The translations under genes were made by a program, and so were the position numbers. This document shows, piece after piece, positions 11,233 through 23,466 of a stretch of DNA of 64,000 bases. Under the pieces are notes generated by a model. The model did not search any database. It was not told the origin of the DNA and saw nothing but the letters and a program-made list of their open reading frames with translations. The DNA lies in assembly GCA_963576725.1 (NCBI GenBank), contig OY755241.1, positions 56,668,484-56,732,483 on the forward strand. Reading direction: 5' to 3'. This stretch comes from Azorinus chamasolen. Lineage: Eukaryota > Mollusca > Bivalvia > Cardiida > Solecurtidae. Position 1 is the first letter of the stretch, and every line of letters starts with the position of its first letter.

Positions 11233-11790
11233 GTATGTCTCAATGTATGACACAGTCCAAATAGGATATTACTCCCAGTCATCCATGTGTGGGCATTCTT
11301 AAATAGACAGCAAGTTTATCGAACCTTCGGGGAACAAATTAGACATATGTAATGGAAAAGGCAGACCGAAATCCACAAGACATTAAAACATTCATTAAGA
11401 GTCCCTGCTTCATAGCCTGGTTAAAATTTCATTAACCACACGCTGGTACTTGACAAATGAAGTTTGACGCTTTGTTTACTATAAATTATTTCAGGAAATT
11501 AAATTTCAACTTTTATTACAAACTACATAAAATACACAACTTAGGTCGGAGAAAACTCGTGACTGAAAAACAGTAACAGCATCTGATGGGACGTAAGCTG
11601 AAAAGACTGCTCTTATTACCAGCACCATCGTTATTGATCTAGTGACACACTAACAGAAAGCTCTAGGTTCATTAACTGTAAAACAGCTACAGGCGAAAAA
11701 CATCTTTTATTCATTATTTGACCGCGTTGTGAGAGTGTTTATAGAAATTTGCGACTTGCATTCTCAATGAATTATAAGCTAATTGCTTTT
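11233..11790. other. No recognised feature
   Basis: Unique-looking A/T-rich sequence between a Q element and an A element. No repeat shared with the window and no exon-like open frame seen. Confidence 0.4.
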
Positions 11791-12038
11791 TTGAACCCTT
11801 TTCCTCATATAAACGTGTTTTTATGAATTTGCAAACAGAGAAGACCCAGATGAGATGACTGTTAGAGGAGCCATCTGATCAGGATCTGTTGTTTGCTAAT
11901 AGAATTTGATAGATCTGTTTCTTTGCTTTGTAAAATGGCTACAATGTTCCTCCTTCCATATATCATTATAACTATTTGTCCATGAATATTAAGTAGGTCT
12001 TAAAATTTGGACTAAATATAGAACAGGGAAAGGGTTAA
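11791..12038 (-). mobile_element. MITE family A, reverse copy
   Basis: Ends TTGAACCCTTTTCCTC and GAACAGGGAAAGGGTTAA; one TTAA has mutated to TTGA. Internal GCAAACAGAGAAGACCCAG and the diverged palindrome GTTAGAGGAGCC identify the family. The ATTCATGGACAAATAG-like segment is shared with the copies at 9714 and 13256. Confidence 0.7.
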
Positions 12039-12576
12039 TATTGACTGCAACCCCAAACCCTAGTGTTATCTAAATTTTATTTTGAAAATCTTTACGAACT
12101 ACAATACGTATACTATTAGCATCCAGAAGGCTAGAATATTCAAATAAAGCACTGATATACATACACATACCGGGGCCTATTATTAAATAAATTTTGAAAT
12201 AATATTTTTAGATTGGCATCTGGCAAGCTGAATAACATAAATCGACTTGTTTGACGTTATTTTTGACACACGACACAAACAACGGGAAACAATGATACTT
12301 ATAGCTTGACCTAAATAATCAGATTGTAACAGTATGCTTGAGAGAGAACGTAGTACTCAACATGATTTAAAATTAATCAAGAAACTATTTTCGTCTGAAA
12401 TTTAGTCTTCGATAACAGTCTAATCAAAATAACGAGGACTGACGTCATAATTCACAAGAAGAACTATTTTGAACTAGATGTATATCTACTACCGAATATT
12501 TTGCCAGTGAAAATATTATATAAAGATGTTCAGATATAATCTGCTCAATTTGTGTCGCAATTATTGTATCGCAAAA

Positions 12577-12828
12577 TTAACACTTTCGGCGCCATATTTC
12601 TAATTGTCGTCTGCAATCCAATGTTGTTTAATCATTCGGTATAATAATGAAAGGAGATAAATATATGCAAATTTTAAAGGAATAAACCACATATATAGAA
12701 ATAAAGATTGAGACAAAAAGTGAAGTCCCTGATCAGACGCCGCCTTGTAAATACGTCGTCTGATCAGGGACTGCAGCAGCACTATTTGTCGTGGTGCATT
12801 TATGCGACATTGGCGGTGAACGGATTAA
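12577..12828 (+). mobile_element. MITE family N, complete copy
   Basis: A 252-bp element between TTAA at 12577-12580 and 12825-12828, with ends TTAACACTTTCGGCGCCA and TGGCGGTGAACGGATTAA. The interior has TCCCTGATCAGACG / CGTCTGATCAGGGA arms of a hairpin. A second copy is at 28578-28807. The two 60-103 codon open frames crossing it come from hairpin arms and are not genes. Confidence 0.7.
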
Positions 12829-13255
12829 AGCTTTGTAACGTAAAGTTAATGCTAAACGCTATTCGAAAGAGAAAGATAATGATAGCGGTTGTGTTCGGGT
12901 TTTCGTATCGAAGCCAAGTAAAATTGATTAATGCCCGCTACTGTGGACAACGCCGAAAACGCGTCCGCAATTCACATGAATTATGTGTACAAGACGTACT
13001 CATTTCGATGTACAAATAGGTCAACTCTTACACAGTAGATGTTCTCTTGCAGGTCGGAAATGTTTTGTTTAACATTCACAGCATTGTTCTGAAATTGATT
13101 CGTTGTCAACTGGAGTTTGGCTAATATATCCGTTGATTTCCATAAAGTTTTTGTCTAAAAACATCGGCCGTTTCTTAAGGATTAGTGGTATTCTGATATC
13201 AGTTTAACTCTAAGCAACGGTCTTTAGGAACAAAAGGTTTGGCTGACAGGTAGAA
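12829..13255. other. No recognised feature
   Basis: A plus-strand open frame extends into this stretch from the N element but shows no conserved motif. Nothing else was recognised. Confidence 0.35.
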
Positions 13256-13506
13256 TAAGTGTCCTTTATATACACGTGCTTTCACGCATTCGCAAACAGA
13301 GTAGACCCAGATCAGATGGCTCCTATAGGAGCCGTCTGATCAGAGTCTACTGTTTGCTAGTGGAATTGAAAGATCTGTTTTTTCCCTTCTAAAATGGCTA
13401 CTATGTTCCACTTTCCATATTTCATTATAACTATTTCGTCCATGTCGTCCATGAATATCCAGTAGGTATTGAAATTTGGAATCAACATAGAACAGGGAAA
13501 GAGTAA
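13256..13506 (-). mobile_element. MITE family A, reverse copy
   Basis: Contains GCAAACAGAGTAGACCCAG and the GGCTCCTATAGGAGCC palindrome at 13318-13333, followed by the family A body and an AACAGGGAAAGAGTAA right end. The left terminus (TGTCCTTTATATACACGTG) is eroded. A 9-bp CATGTCGTC duplication is private to this copy. Confidence 0.65.
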
Positions 13507-13746
13507 TTCTAAATGGAGGTATCCCCCGAGAGCAAAAATTAGTCTAATGACTGCGACACATATTGGTAATGTAGCGCAGACGTAATCTAGGTGCTGACCT
13601 GGCAGTTAACAATTCGTTGAAGGTTGTGTATTTGCGTCCAGGGTTCCTGTGAACTTTTGTGTGACATCTCTCTGATCTATGTTCTATTTTAAATCTGTAA
13701 TCACCAACTGATACGGATTTACATACCTTATTTGGGGTTTAAACTC

Positions 13747-13970
13747 TGTAAAATCAGTTGTTCGTTCACTCACTAATTTACAATCACACAATTATATCCA
13801 ATTGCTTTTCACGCACCGTCTCAGTCTTTCAATTTATTGTAATATAGTAGTTTGTTTTATTGTAAAATCAGTTGTTCTTTCAATCACTAATTTACAATCA
13901 CACAATATTTTATCCAACTGTTTTTCACGCACCGTCTCATTCTTTCAATTTATTGTAATATAGTAGTTTT
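13747..13970. repeat. About 113-bp tandem duplication
   Basis: Two adjacent copies begin GTAAAATCAGTTGTTC and run through CACGCACCGTCTCA to TTATTGTAATATAGTAG. They differ at several sites and by small indels, so the duplication is older than the one at 57452. Confidence 0.75.
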
Positions 13971-14055
13971 TCTTGGAATCTAATATGACTTTTCTACTTG
14001 ACATTTGCAAGAAAGCATAATTATGCTGCAAAAAGTCAAATGTATTAAAACAGCA

Positions 14056-14286
14056 TTAACAAGAAACTATGTTTGCTGAATTTTAAAATACATTTCTCCT
14101 TCTTTACCCACGCCCTGTTGTATAATTACATATATCTTCCTTGTGTACACATATTTCGCTGTGCAATCACTGCTGTGGGGTGCACTGGTTGCACACTCAA
14201 CTTGTAAATAGTGCAGACCCTGATGAGACTGGGTCTTCACTATCTACAAATAGGTATATTGACGTGAATAGCAAGCGAAGGGTTAA
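14056..14286 (+). mobile_element. MITE family G, hairpin arm deleted
   Basis: TTAA at 14056-14059 and 14283-14286. The body matches the G copy at 9240 (CTGTTGTATAATTACATAT), but the central hairpin is reduced to TGATGAGACTGGGTC, with the centre and one arm lost. Confidence 0.65.
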
Positions 14287-14807
14287 GAATACCACCAGGT
14301 ACGAAAATGTCTTTTAGCTTAACCAAGATATTATACGGTTATATAAAATAACAGAAAAGAACGTAATGTTGCCCAGATAAAGTTGGCATTGTTTTTTGAG
14401 GCTCCCTGAAAAGAATACAGAAAAACTGTAGTACAGAAATAATGAAATCAAGTGATACTATGCAACACATGTGCCCAAACCTCCAATAATACTTTACGAT
14501 ATAATTAGGCATATGATGTTTGCAATTGTTTCGTTTCTCAGTTAAAATCAGTTGGTCTTTCCTATTATTTCTTGTAAGAAGGCTAATAAAAATACCATGG
14601 CAAGGAACAAGGAACATAAAAATGCAAGAGTGCACTTAAGTATTGAAGAGTACCCATAAAGTCGCCCTCACTGTAGCGTCTTTTCTCGTGTGTGATGGAG
14701 AAGTTGGCTTTTACGATACAGTATTATGATGATGAATACAATGTATTTTCCGCTATAATAAGGCAGCACAAAGAAGTACATGTATGCGTTCAAGATATCC
14801 TATACCA
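14287..14807. other. No recognised feature
   Basis: A 98-codon minus-strand open frame (14339-14635) has no conserved motif or convincing splice borders. No repeat was recognised. Confidence 0.35.
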
Positions 14808-14935
14808 GAGCTAAAGATAAAGGTTCATACCCGAATACTAGAATCGTCATTTCTTTACCAAACCCTTGCAGGGTTAGGTGGGGAAATAAAGGAGCTACTG
14901 ATGAAATTGTTAAACTTATACACTTTATCTGGCCA
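14808..14935. repeat. Family K element, hairpin mostly deleted
   Basis: CTAAAGATAAAGGTTCATAC, then TTTCTTTACCAAACCC meets GGGTTAGGTGGGGAAATAA with most of both arms missing. The flanks match other K copies. Confidence 0.5.
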
Positions 14936-15234
14936 TCTGTACACTTCTGTTTGTGTTGATTAACGTCCGTTTCTGCTCATTATGGGCTAACTGGGCGCCC
15001 CAGAGAGAGGGGAGAGGATACAGAGAAACCCGGGTGCGATGCCCTACTCTTATTATCGACTGAGTTTCTCTGGTTCTTTTAGATGCCCAGTGTAAAGCAC
15101 TGATACATCGGACCTCGGTTTATATTCTCGTCCGAAGGACGTGTATAGATCTACCTTTGTTTTAATCCTACCAGAATAAAACATGCAATAAAAACCCATA
15201 AAATGAGGCAGGGGGTGGGGGTTAGTTAGGAAAG

Positions 15235-15440
15235 TGAGTGTTGTTTCGTTATTGTTTTGTCAGTCATAAATACATGTGATTTTAGTTTCGATGTGATTAG
15301 TTTTAAGCATTCAATACTGCTTAATGCGGTGCTAGGAGACGTGAATACTGTTGTACTAGTAATTTCTACTCATGAATATACTCAATAAACCGAGTCTGCC
15401 TGTTTTGCTTTATAGATCATGCAGTGTGCTAAAGCTAAGA
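15235..15440 (+). repeat. Family J dispersed repeat, diverged
   Basis: ATTCAATACTGCTTAATGCG and TACTCAATAAACCGAGTCTG align with the J core and hairpin. The region upstream of 15290 is strongly diverged. Confidence 0.5.
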
Positions 15441-16444
15441 ATGTTACATCAATGCTCAGGTATTTATCTGTATATCGGATCAACGCATTTATCGATGTTT
15501 TCTTCGCAATTGAATTACCAGAATCACGACACTTAATTGTGTCGTCGGGGATGTTTTCTTTTATTTAATAGGCATAATACCCTCAGACAGTAACATAAAC
15601 GAAAGGCGGGTGGTGGTTTTGTTCCTATATGAGATACTGTGCAACGTGCCAGAGTAACCGATATTCTTTTAGTCATATCATCGCGAGTTCAGCTTTCATC
15701 GTCCCTACACGATCTGTTCAGGGAAGCAGCGGCCTAAAATGCCACTTACATACAAATTAGCATGGTATATACATGCACAAAGTATAAAGGATCCAAAATA
15801 AGTGCTATTTCTTAGCAAAGAGTCATGGTCAGCTATCGGTTCGCCATGTTTCTATCGTCAACAATTTCTTAAAACATCTCTTCGTGTGAATGAACCTTTG
15901 TTATTCCTTTCTCTCAAATGCATGTAACTGATTGTAGTCAGTTGCAAAAGAACGCGCTAAAATAGATTACAATGAACGTCTTCATATCTCCTAAACCACT
16001 GAAACAACACCTCCCAAACAGCCGAATAGAATATAGTCCTATTTCACAGACTGATCGTTTCTCAAGTTGTATAAATGGTTTCCGTCTGCTGCGTAAGAAG
16101 TTCACAGGAACCGAAGATTAGATTCAAACAAACAATTTCTCCAAACAGTAACTTCTAACGACTGAGTCAGTGAATATGACAATTATTCACAAGAGTATTC
16201 CCGTGGTAGTCTTTTATTAAAGTATTATGACTTTGGTCCTCTCAATGTATGTCACAGAAGCTTTTACCAATTTTAATGAAAAACGTAAATGAATTGGATA
16301 TTACCCAACGGATACAGGGATGTTCGCTACCAAAGTTTCCGGTTCCATAACTGTATGTCACAGTAGCTAAAGTAGATTTCAACGAAATTATTTGCATGAC
16401 ATAGTGTATATTCTTTCATTCTCCAGACGAGTGTTTCTGCACTC
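15441..16444. other. No recognised feature
   Basis: A 1-kb stretch with no repeat shared with the window and no splice-bounded open frame that I can support. Confidence 0.4.
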
Positions 16445-16646
16445 TTAACCCATTTGCACCCAGTGGTTTTCTTCCATGTTTATATATTTGATTAGTCCAT
16501 GTTTTATCTCAGGGATGTCTGGTCTAAATTTTCCCAACAGCAAACATTGTAGCCTCTGATCAGACGCCGCAATATGCGGCGTCTGGTCAGATTCTACACT
16601 GTTCGCCTACGTCCCATATATGGGATCGTGGGAGCAAATGGGTTAA
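16445..16646 (+). mobile_element. MITE family I, complete copy
   Basis: A 202-bp element bounded by TTAA (16445-16448 and 16643-16646), with ends TTAACCCATTTGCACCC / GGAGCAAATGGGTTAA. The hairpin pairs CTGATCAGACGCCGC with its near complement around AATATG. CCCATATATGGG lies just inside the right end. Confidence 0.7.
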
Positions 16647-16950
16647 AGTCAGTGGTCACGTTACATAATTGAACCATTCGCCTTCTTTTATATATAGATA
16701 AACTTTTCGCCGTGTCTTATATTTTTCTGAATATTTACGTTCAATGCGAGGATTAAGAAAAAAATATTTAAAATTGTGGAATCCTTCGAATTGTTTAACA
16801 TTTTTCGTTTCAATATTCATCTGTTGACGATTTTAAAAGTCGAAATCTCATTTTAACTGAAAAGCTGCTTAAGTAAGGATGTAGATACCATAAACTAAGA
16901 AACACTTTCTCTAAATTTTATTATCGAAATCTCTCACTTATTAGCAAGTA

Positions 16951-18582
16951 CAGTATAACCTTGGTTATCCGACATACATTCGGACCGCCTGAGACTGTCG
17001 GATGCATCGGTGTGTCGGTTGTTCAAAATCGGAAGAGAAATATACAACGACGATAAACATTGACTGTTGATATTTATTTACATTCGGCATGAAACCCGTT
17101 AGAATCAAATGTTAACATTCTGCACGCTACGTAAATGTCGTAGGAACAATGAGTGCAGCAATTCTGAAAGTTTATGAAAATAAATGCACACTGGAACTCT
17201 GTTATACCGAGGACCGTTTTACTGAGGTATCCGGTGGTCTGTGTCGCCGATTTATTTTTGTAAATACCTTATAATATGATTGAATATCGCAATGAAACAT
17301 ACGCTATATTTCACCCCAAACCCTATATTTCAACCCCATTAGACGGCCAGCAGACAGCCTGGCGGCCCGATTGAAAAGTGTGAAAACCCAATACACACTT
17401 TCAGAAGACTCGACTGTCAAAATGGAGGCTGAGCATCGTAACTTTCCGACATTACGGAAGTCGTCGATCGAAATATCGTGACCGCTTCGGAAACTTCCGT
17501 TATGTTGGGAAAGAGCATAGATTGGCCGCGTCGGTGTATTTCGTTATGTCGGAAGTGAACGAAATAAACCAAGCGTTGATATTGGCCTAAGGGGAAGTTA
17601 TAATCGATGGCCTGATAATCCTTCCAACTCTTTTACCTGTTAAATGTGCCAATATAGGGTGTTGAGAAGTTTGTGTGCACGTTACTTTAACTGCATGGCG
17701 TCGGGTGTTTATGAAAAACAAACATCATTAGAAATCTAAACCCTGACTCAGAGCGGGGTTGGAGGTTATATGCTAATGTAGAAAAGGGTGTGTACTCTTT
17801 GACCAATCTAAATTTAAACCCCCAATAAATCACACGCGACATCACATGTGACCTTTCATTTTCTGGAAACGGTGACCTTTCATTTTTTGAAAACAGCGAG
17901 AGGCATATTTATTGTTTTAACACAGCAAATTTTAATCGGATTAGGGGTTTGTGACAGGCCAAGAGGCAATTAACATTTTTCTCCCATACGCAAAATTTGA
18001 CATCCTATCAACAAGTCAGTTTCGCTCGAAATTTCTTTATTTTAGGATGAGGGGGTTTATGTAAGTTTATGTAAGTACCCAGATAAATATCAGTGTGTCT
18101 AACAATTTGGATCCAGATGAGACGCCGAGCAATTCTGCATCTCATCTGTATGCAAATTGTTTTCATCAGTTAGATCTGGCAGAACAAGTAAAGTACATTT
18201 TATTTCAGATCGAGTTTACACCTAACGTTATTCAAACAACTATACATGTTTTCTATTACATGGATTAAGTGTGTGATCACAACGATAATAACCTGTAATT
18301 ATAGATTTAGCCTGTACCCAAAATGTCGCGGAAGCGATAATTGCTCAGTTATAGGTGGTCCCAATTCAATACAACCGTCAACGTCGGATACGCAGGTGTG
18401 AAAAATGCCGCAATTATCACATTGGGACTTCCAAACAGTGTCGGATAACGGTTACGCGAGGATCCGTAAAACCAAGGTTTTAATTACATAGAACAAAGAA
18501 GGAAATGTTCGGGACCAAACATTGCTGTCGGATAGATTAGTTTGTCGGATGCAATAGGTTTCGGATAACCAAGGTTATACTG
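16951..18582. mobile_element. 1,632-bp pogo/Tigger-like DNA transposon, non-autonomous
   Basis: Perfect 23-bp terminal inverted repeats start CAGTATAACCTTGGTTATCC and are flanked by TA (16949-16950, 18583-18584), the target of pogo/Tigger transposons. It interrupts a PLE copy whose two halves flank it. No long open frame or transposase motif remains inside. It contains an F-type hairpin near 18110. The perfect ends suggest recent activity or strong conservation of the ends. Confidence 0.75.
18105..18170. repeat. F-type hairpin inside the pogo-like element
   Basis: CAATTTGGATCCAGATGAG and CTCATCTGTATGCAAATTG are the arms, around GACGCCGAGCAATTCTGC. The F termini are not visible. Confidence 0.5.
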
Positions 18583-19329
18583 TATAAATGTAATATCAAG
18601 GCGCTCCTGCGACACGGTTATTCACATTCTGAATTTTATGGTGATGTGATTTACAAACTTCGTAAGATTATTGATATACCCATTTCCCATTAAAAAAATC
18701 GTTTAAAAGTGATATGACCCTTTAGTACTACAACATACTGCATGTCTGGTTGTCTACTTTTTTGCAGTTGGCAATCGCGCTGGCGTCTTTGCATGTACGC
18801 CGACAATAAAGGTTTTGTACTCTAAGCGACCTCCTAAATCCGGAAACGGAAGGAGTCTGTCGGATATCTGTACTATTTCATTTTTGTCGTACCCTTTATT
18901 ACATTTCTACACTTATTCTGTTTGCAGCTCACTTATTGAGTACACAAGCGATAGGTGGACGCTGTTTGTTTCACTTAAATGCTTTCGTTTAACATGTACT
19001 TCACCACCGCCATCGCGGTTGTTGTAGATTAGTCGGAGAGGGGATACGTTTGTTCACACTGTCTTTTAGGGTGGGGATAGAATAAGTATGCGGTTGGGCG
19101 CCCCTAAACCGGTTTAACCCCCCGTGACTTTTGTTACTGACCGTTCCAAGGCGGAACTTCCATCTTCCCTTTTTGCATGGTTGTTTTGTCTCTGTGCGTC
19201 TCTTTATGCTTTTGATAGTTATATACATTTGCTGTGTTTTCTTGTGTTGCTGTTCGGGTGGCGGTTTGTTCTGTATGTGGTGTTTCCTACATATTCCATA
19301 TTTGTACTTTTAAACTGAAAACTGATTAC

Positions 19330-21635
19330 ACCATAAAATGAATTGATCTTCTTAAACATTTAAGGTTACACGTGTTGTAATCCAATACAACAGCATAAGT
19401 CCTGGTAACGATAGCCTTCCATCACTGCGAAATCAAGTGAGTGCATCAATAGGGTTTTACGTTGCTGTAGCAATAAATAAGTCATACATACTCAAAATAG
19501 AACGACCAGTTTGAACAAACACACGCGCATCTTACACGAAGGGTATGTTGTCAAAAACACAAACATGGATTCGTTTCAGTTCTTATGGGAATTTAGAGAA
19601 ACAATATCCCAAATGAGAATGAAACCCAACAGCCCCAATTCATCGCAGGAAACAATGTGGAATGGTTTGTGATGGTTTTTATTGAGCGCCCGCACGAAAG
19701 TGCACGACATCTAAACATCATTAAACAGGAAACAGTACAATTATATGACAAAACGTGACGAAACGCACAAAACCACGTTATGGGACATAGTTGTTATCCC
19801 TAAATTCAATGACAAAACAACGGTTAAGGTAAGAGTTGTGGGTACATATCCATATCTGTCACGACATTGACCTTGAAGGTAATGCAACACACATTCGGGT
19901 TATAATTAACTGAACATTTATGTGAAATTATTTGCAATTCAGAAAAAGCATGGTAGTTTTGAATAGCGGATACGAAAATATAGTAAAGGTCATTTCTAGC
20001 TTTACCGAGCCATTCACCTTGGAGTTGTTGGCCCAAGATCTGCAACAGTTTATGGTCAAATATTATGTAAAACTACTATGAAACTCTAACACATGTATGA
20101 GTCATCATGGAGCGGAAGTGCAGATTCACACAGGCAAATAGTACGGAAGCCGTGACATTAAATATATCGTACCAGGTAATGTGCTCAAAACATCTTCAGG
20201 TTATTCGTAAGATTTTGGACTAGGTCATAAGAGCGACACATGTGGGAAACGTATGTGTTAGACAAAACACTCAGTTATGGAGAGGAACGAAATTACTTAG
20301 ACAACCAAGTTATAGTCTGAACTGATTTATATAGGTACAAGTATCACGCAATATCTGTTTTTACTGGTAAGATTTAAAATGCAAAATAGTTATGTTACAT
20401 ATCTTTCCATTTTTAAAATTCTATTCAAGCATTAAATGCTACATGTAGTAGTTTTGACCCTCTATGTAAATGCTTTATGATACATTCCGGCATAAACCTA
20501 ACACAATACCACTCTCGATCAGCTAAAACATAATCAGTATGTTAAATCTATGAATGAACACCTTTAATGTATTTATTTACTACTGTACATTAACAAACAT
20601 TGGTTGCCGGGTAATTTGCCTTGTTGCAAAACTTAAAATCCTTTCGATGGTTCAACAGGTAGATTGAAGGTACTTTAACAATGCTGATTCATACAAACAA
20701 GTGCTTGCTGTTTCGCCATTTTTGAAGGTTGACAGAGATGCGAGTACCTGCTCTGCTTTTCGTTATAAAGGACTTTACTGAACAGAATAAATACTAATTG
20801 CCAACAGAACAACGTTATATCCGATGACAAGTCCCAATATAAAGGCAAGATGGAAGACCTTTCAGGATAACTGAAAAACATTATTTTGTCTTATCTCACC
20901 ATTACATTACATTGTATTGGAGCTAGTATACCCTCCATTCAGCTGGAGTTCTAACACAAGAGCATCGCAAGCGGGTGCCAACGCTCGTTTGTCGTCAGGA
21001 TGAACATGCATACCAGAATTGAAGGTTATAAATGAAAAAATGAAGAAGTTATGGTCAATGATAAGATTTCGGACAACGACAACGACGCCGGAGTTACGAC
21101 ACTAGCTCGTGATTTCTTCGAAACAGACGAGCTAATAAGATCGCATTGATATGATTGTTAAGGCATACTCAGGTAAGCTGTAGTGTACACGATATCTAAA
21201 GTTCAATTTTTGTAATGCAAATGGGCATCCATCATCTTGTATAAAATTGTATCAATAATGCATTCAGATTTAAAAGTTATCATGTAATTGTATACCATAA
21301 AGTTGGGGATAATCAGAAACTGCCGTAAGCATTTTTGATTGGACGAAAGTAGTATATCGTAAATTAGTACCTAAATAACATTTCGTGATGGTCATTATTG
21401 ATCAAGTACGAGGCGGTAGCTGAGATCATGACATCAGCCATGAATATTTCATACAATCCTGATTGTATCTGTTTTGAGCCACACAGTCAAGTACATCTGT
21501 TATATCCTCTCTCATGTGATGTAAGTAAAGGCTGATATACACCTATACAAACTCTGTGCACAATTATATTTTAGCATTGAAAACAAGATAACAGCAAAAC
21601 ATAAGCTGTAATTGAACGCAGTATCTCCTGCTTCC
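19330..21635. other. Mostly unannotated; one short dispersed repeat
   Basis: Apart from the X repeat at 19685-19780, nothing was recognised. Open frames at 19824-20045 and 20675-20881 (minus) lack conserved motifs. This is one of the longest low-repeat stretches in the window. Confidence 0.4.
19685..19780 (+). repeat. Dispersed repeat X
   Basis: Shares CATCATTAAACAGGAAAC and ACAAAACGTGACGAAA-type segments with 27690-27785 and, in reverse, 48985-49020. No ends are defined, so the element type is unknown. Confidence 0.45.
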
Positions 21636-21639
21636 AGAA

Positions 21640-21905
21640 TTTATGTACTTCACAACAGCAGGTGTTAAATGCTTGCTTGTGTGGCGGTCGTAAAAAGTAT
21701 CCCTGTGCTTCATTCTCAGTATTGTTATAGTTTATGGTCCTTCGGGATCATTAGGTTCGATGTTATTAGTTTTAAAATTGAATACCGCTTAAGCCGGTGC
21801 TAGGGGCCTGATTAATACTGCACTTTTCAAAACTGTTCATGAACAGATTGAATAAAACCTAGTCTTTTTTTCATAGGTGCTTTTGCTTTCGGTAAAAGGT
21901 ATAGG
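21640..21905 (+). repeat. Family J dispersed repeat, near full length
   Basis: Includes the 5' part (CACAACAGCAGGTGTTAAAT, TGTGTGGCGGTCGTAAAAAG), GGTCCTTCGGGATCATTAGG, GAATACCGCTTAAGCCGGTG and AACAGATTGAATAAAACC. The hairpin is damaged by a CTC to TTG change. Confidence 0.65.
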
Positions 21906-21994
21906 TCACCGTGGAAAAAAATCCGGTATGTGTAACAGTGAAGTCATCTTAAATGGGAGTAAGTAAAGTGGTCACGTGTGACAGGGAGTCTAAT

Positions 21995-22106
21995 AAAGTA
22001 AAACCTCTCTATAACGACCACTAAATTGTGTTAATTGGTTGGTATTTTGGGCAGGTGGTTGCTTAAAGCAAGGTGAAATTAATATCGTTATAGAGAGGTT
22101 TTACCG
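21995..22106. mobile_element. Pogo-like MITE family P, hairpin deleted
   Basis: The left end AGTAAAACCTCTCTATAACG and right end CGTTATAGAGAGGTTTTAC are inverted repeats. The central hairpin stops after GGTGGTTGCTTAAAGCAAGG, so one arm is lost compared with 49344-49546. Confidence 0.6.
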
Positions 22107-22394
22107 TATAGTCATTGATCTCGAATATCCGAAATCACAAGATAAGTGTTTGCATATGACACGGATAGTCCAACTTTAACATATTTCACACACAAAAAAA
22201 CTCCAACTTGTCGTTTAATAATAGGCAGCATATTGTTGCGTACTGTATGACAAGTATATAATTATATGATTATTTTCAAATTTTACTGTATTAATGATAA
22301 CATTTTATACGAGATTGGAGAAGCTTTATTACGATCAGTTGTCAATGATCACGAATATCCGAAAGCACAAGTGTGTGCATACGAGATACACGAA

Positions 22395-22665
22395 CTTCAA
22401 CAGATAAACCGAGTCTGCAATTTTCTCTTTTGACATTGCTACTTTCGAAGGATCACCAACTTTCAGAATATATGTTATTTTCTGGTCCTTCGGGATCATT
22501 AGTTTTGATGGTATAAGTTTTGAAAATTGAATACTTCCTAAGCCGGTGTTAGGGGCGTGCGTAGTGTTGCACTTTTAATTAACACTCATGAACAGACTCA
22601 GTAAAACCGAGTCTGCAATTTTCTCTTTTGTCATTGCTACCTTTGCTTTGGAAGGACCACCCACC
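22395..22665 (+). repeat. Family J, head-to-tail partial dimer
   Basis: A J 3' end (AACCGAGTCTGCAATTTTC to CTTTCAGAATATATG) is followed directly by a second unit starting at TTTTCTGGTCCTTCGGG and running through its own hairpin to about 22665. Confidence 0.65.
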
Positions 22666-22854
22666 GCTACAATATGATGCCTATTATCAAATGACAATAT
22701 AACCGTTGTTAATGACCATGCTCTGGAATTACTAGAAACGTAAATCCCCATAATAATTTAAATGGAATTTGATGGCTCCGTGGATATTATAACAGGTATA
22801 GTGCACATTATAAGGTAACAATAAATGCCGTATTTGAATAATATAAATAAGTGC

Positions 22855-23065
22855 GAGCTCCTTCGATTGCAATGCGAAAAGAGAAAACTGAAAACTCGGT
22901 TTTATTGAGTCTGTTCATTAGAAGTTATGACACATACAACACTACCACCCCTAGCAAAAGCAGTATTCAATTTCAAAACTAATAATATCGAACGTTTTAA
23001 AAGTAATGATCCTGAAGGACCAGAATAAATAACAACACAGAATAGAAAGTATTTTAAATAAATAG
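22855..23065 (-). repeat. Family J dispersed repeat
   Basis: Reverse orientation: ACTCGGTTTTATTGAGTCTG, then CCACCCCTAGCAAAAGCAG, then GATCCTGAAGGACCAGAATA. Truncated beyond AACAACACAGAATAG. Confidence 0.6.
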
Positions 23066-23466
23066 CATATCACATATAGTTTCATTGAACAGCAAAATAT
23101 AATTTATTATGGAAAAATGCACTGAGCCCATCTTATCACAGAAATTTGCAATGAAAATTAGCATGTCATAAGATCTCACAGGAGATTTTGTTGTGATGTC
23201 ACGTTTTAAAATCTTCTACAAATGTATGTCTTCATTTTTTTCGAACATGCTTTAGCCATATGACCAAACTCAATGTCGTAATGCTGTCTTTCAGACAAAA
23301 AAACTGTAAGAGTAAGTTGAAGCACGGCAATATATACGTCACATAGCGTGCTGTCAGACAGACGGGTGAACAGACAGGCGGGTAATGTGTTTTCCAAGAA
23401 AAAGCAAAATACTCATTAACATATGATATGCTCTAGTATTTATTATAAATCACGTGTATTCAATAT

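Larger units (their letters stand above)
16820..19310 (+). mobile_element. Penelope-like retroelement, copy c, split by a DNA transposon
   Basis: Part 1 (16820-16950) encodes the late RT region (TCGAAATCTCATTTTAACTG, as in copy d at 62641). Part 2 (from 18585) resumes the same region (GGTGATGTGATTTACAAAC), then a TACGCCGACAATAAAGG segment and the 3' tail ending near TTCCTACATATTCC at 19290. The intervening 1.63 kb is the pogo-like element listed separately. The copy is 5'-truncated and non-coding. Confidence 0.65.

Noticed and set aside
19824..20045. 73-codon minus-strand frame
   Set aside because: No motif. Contains TGACCTTGAAGGT-type sequence common in repeats of this kind of genome.
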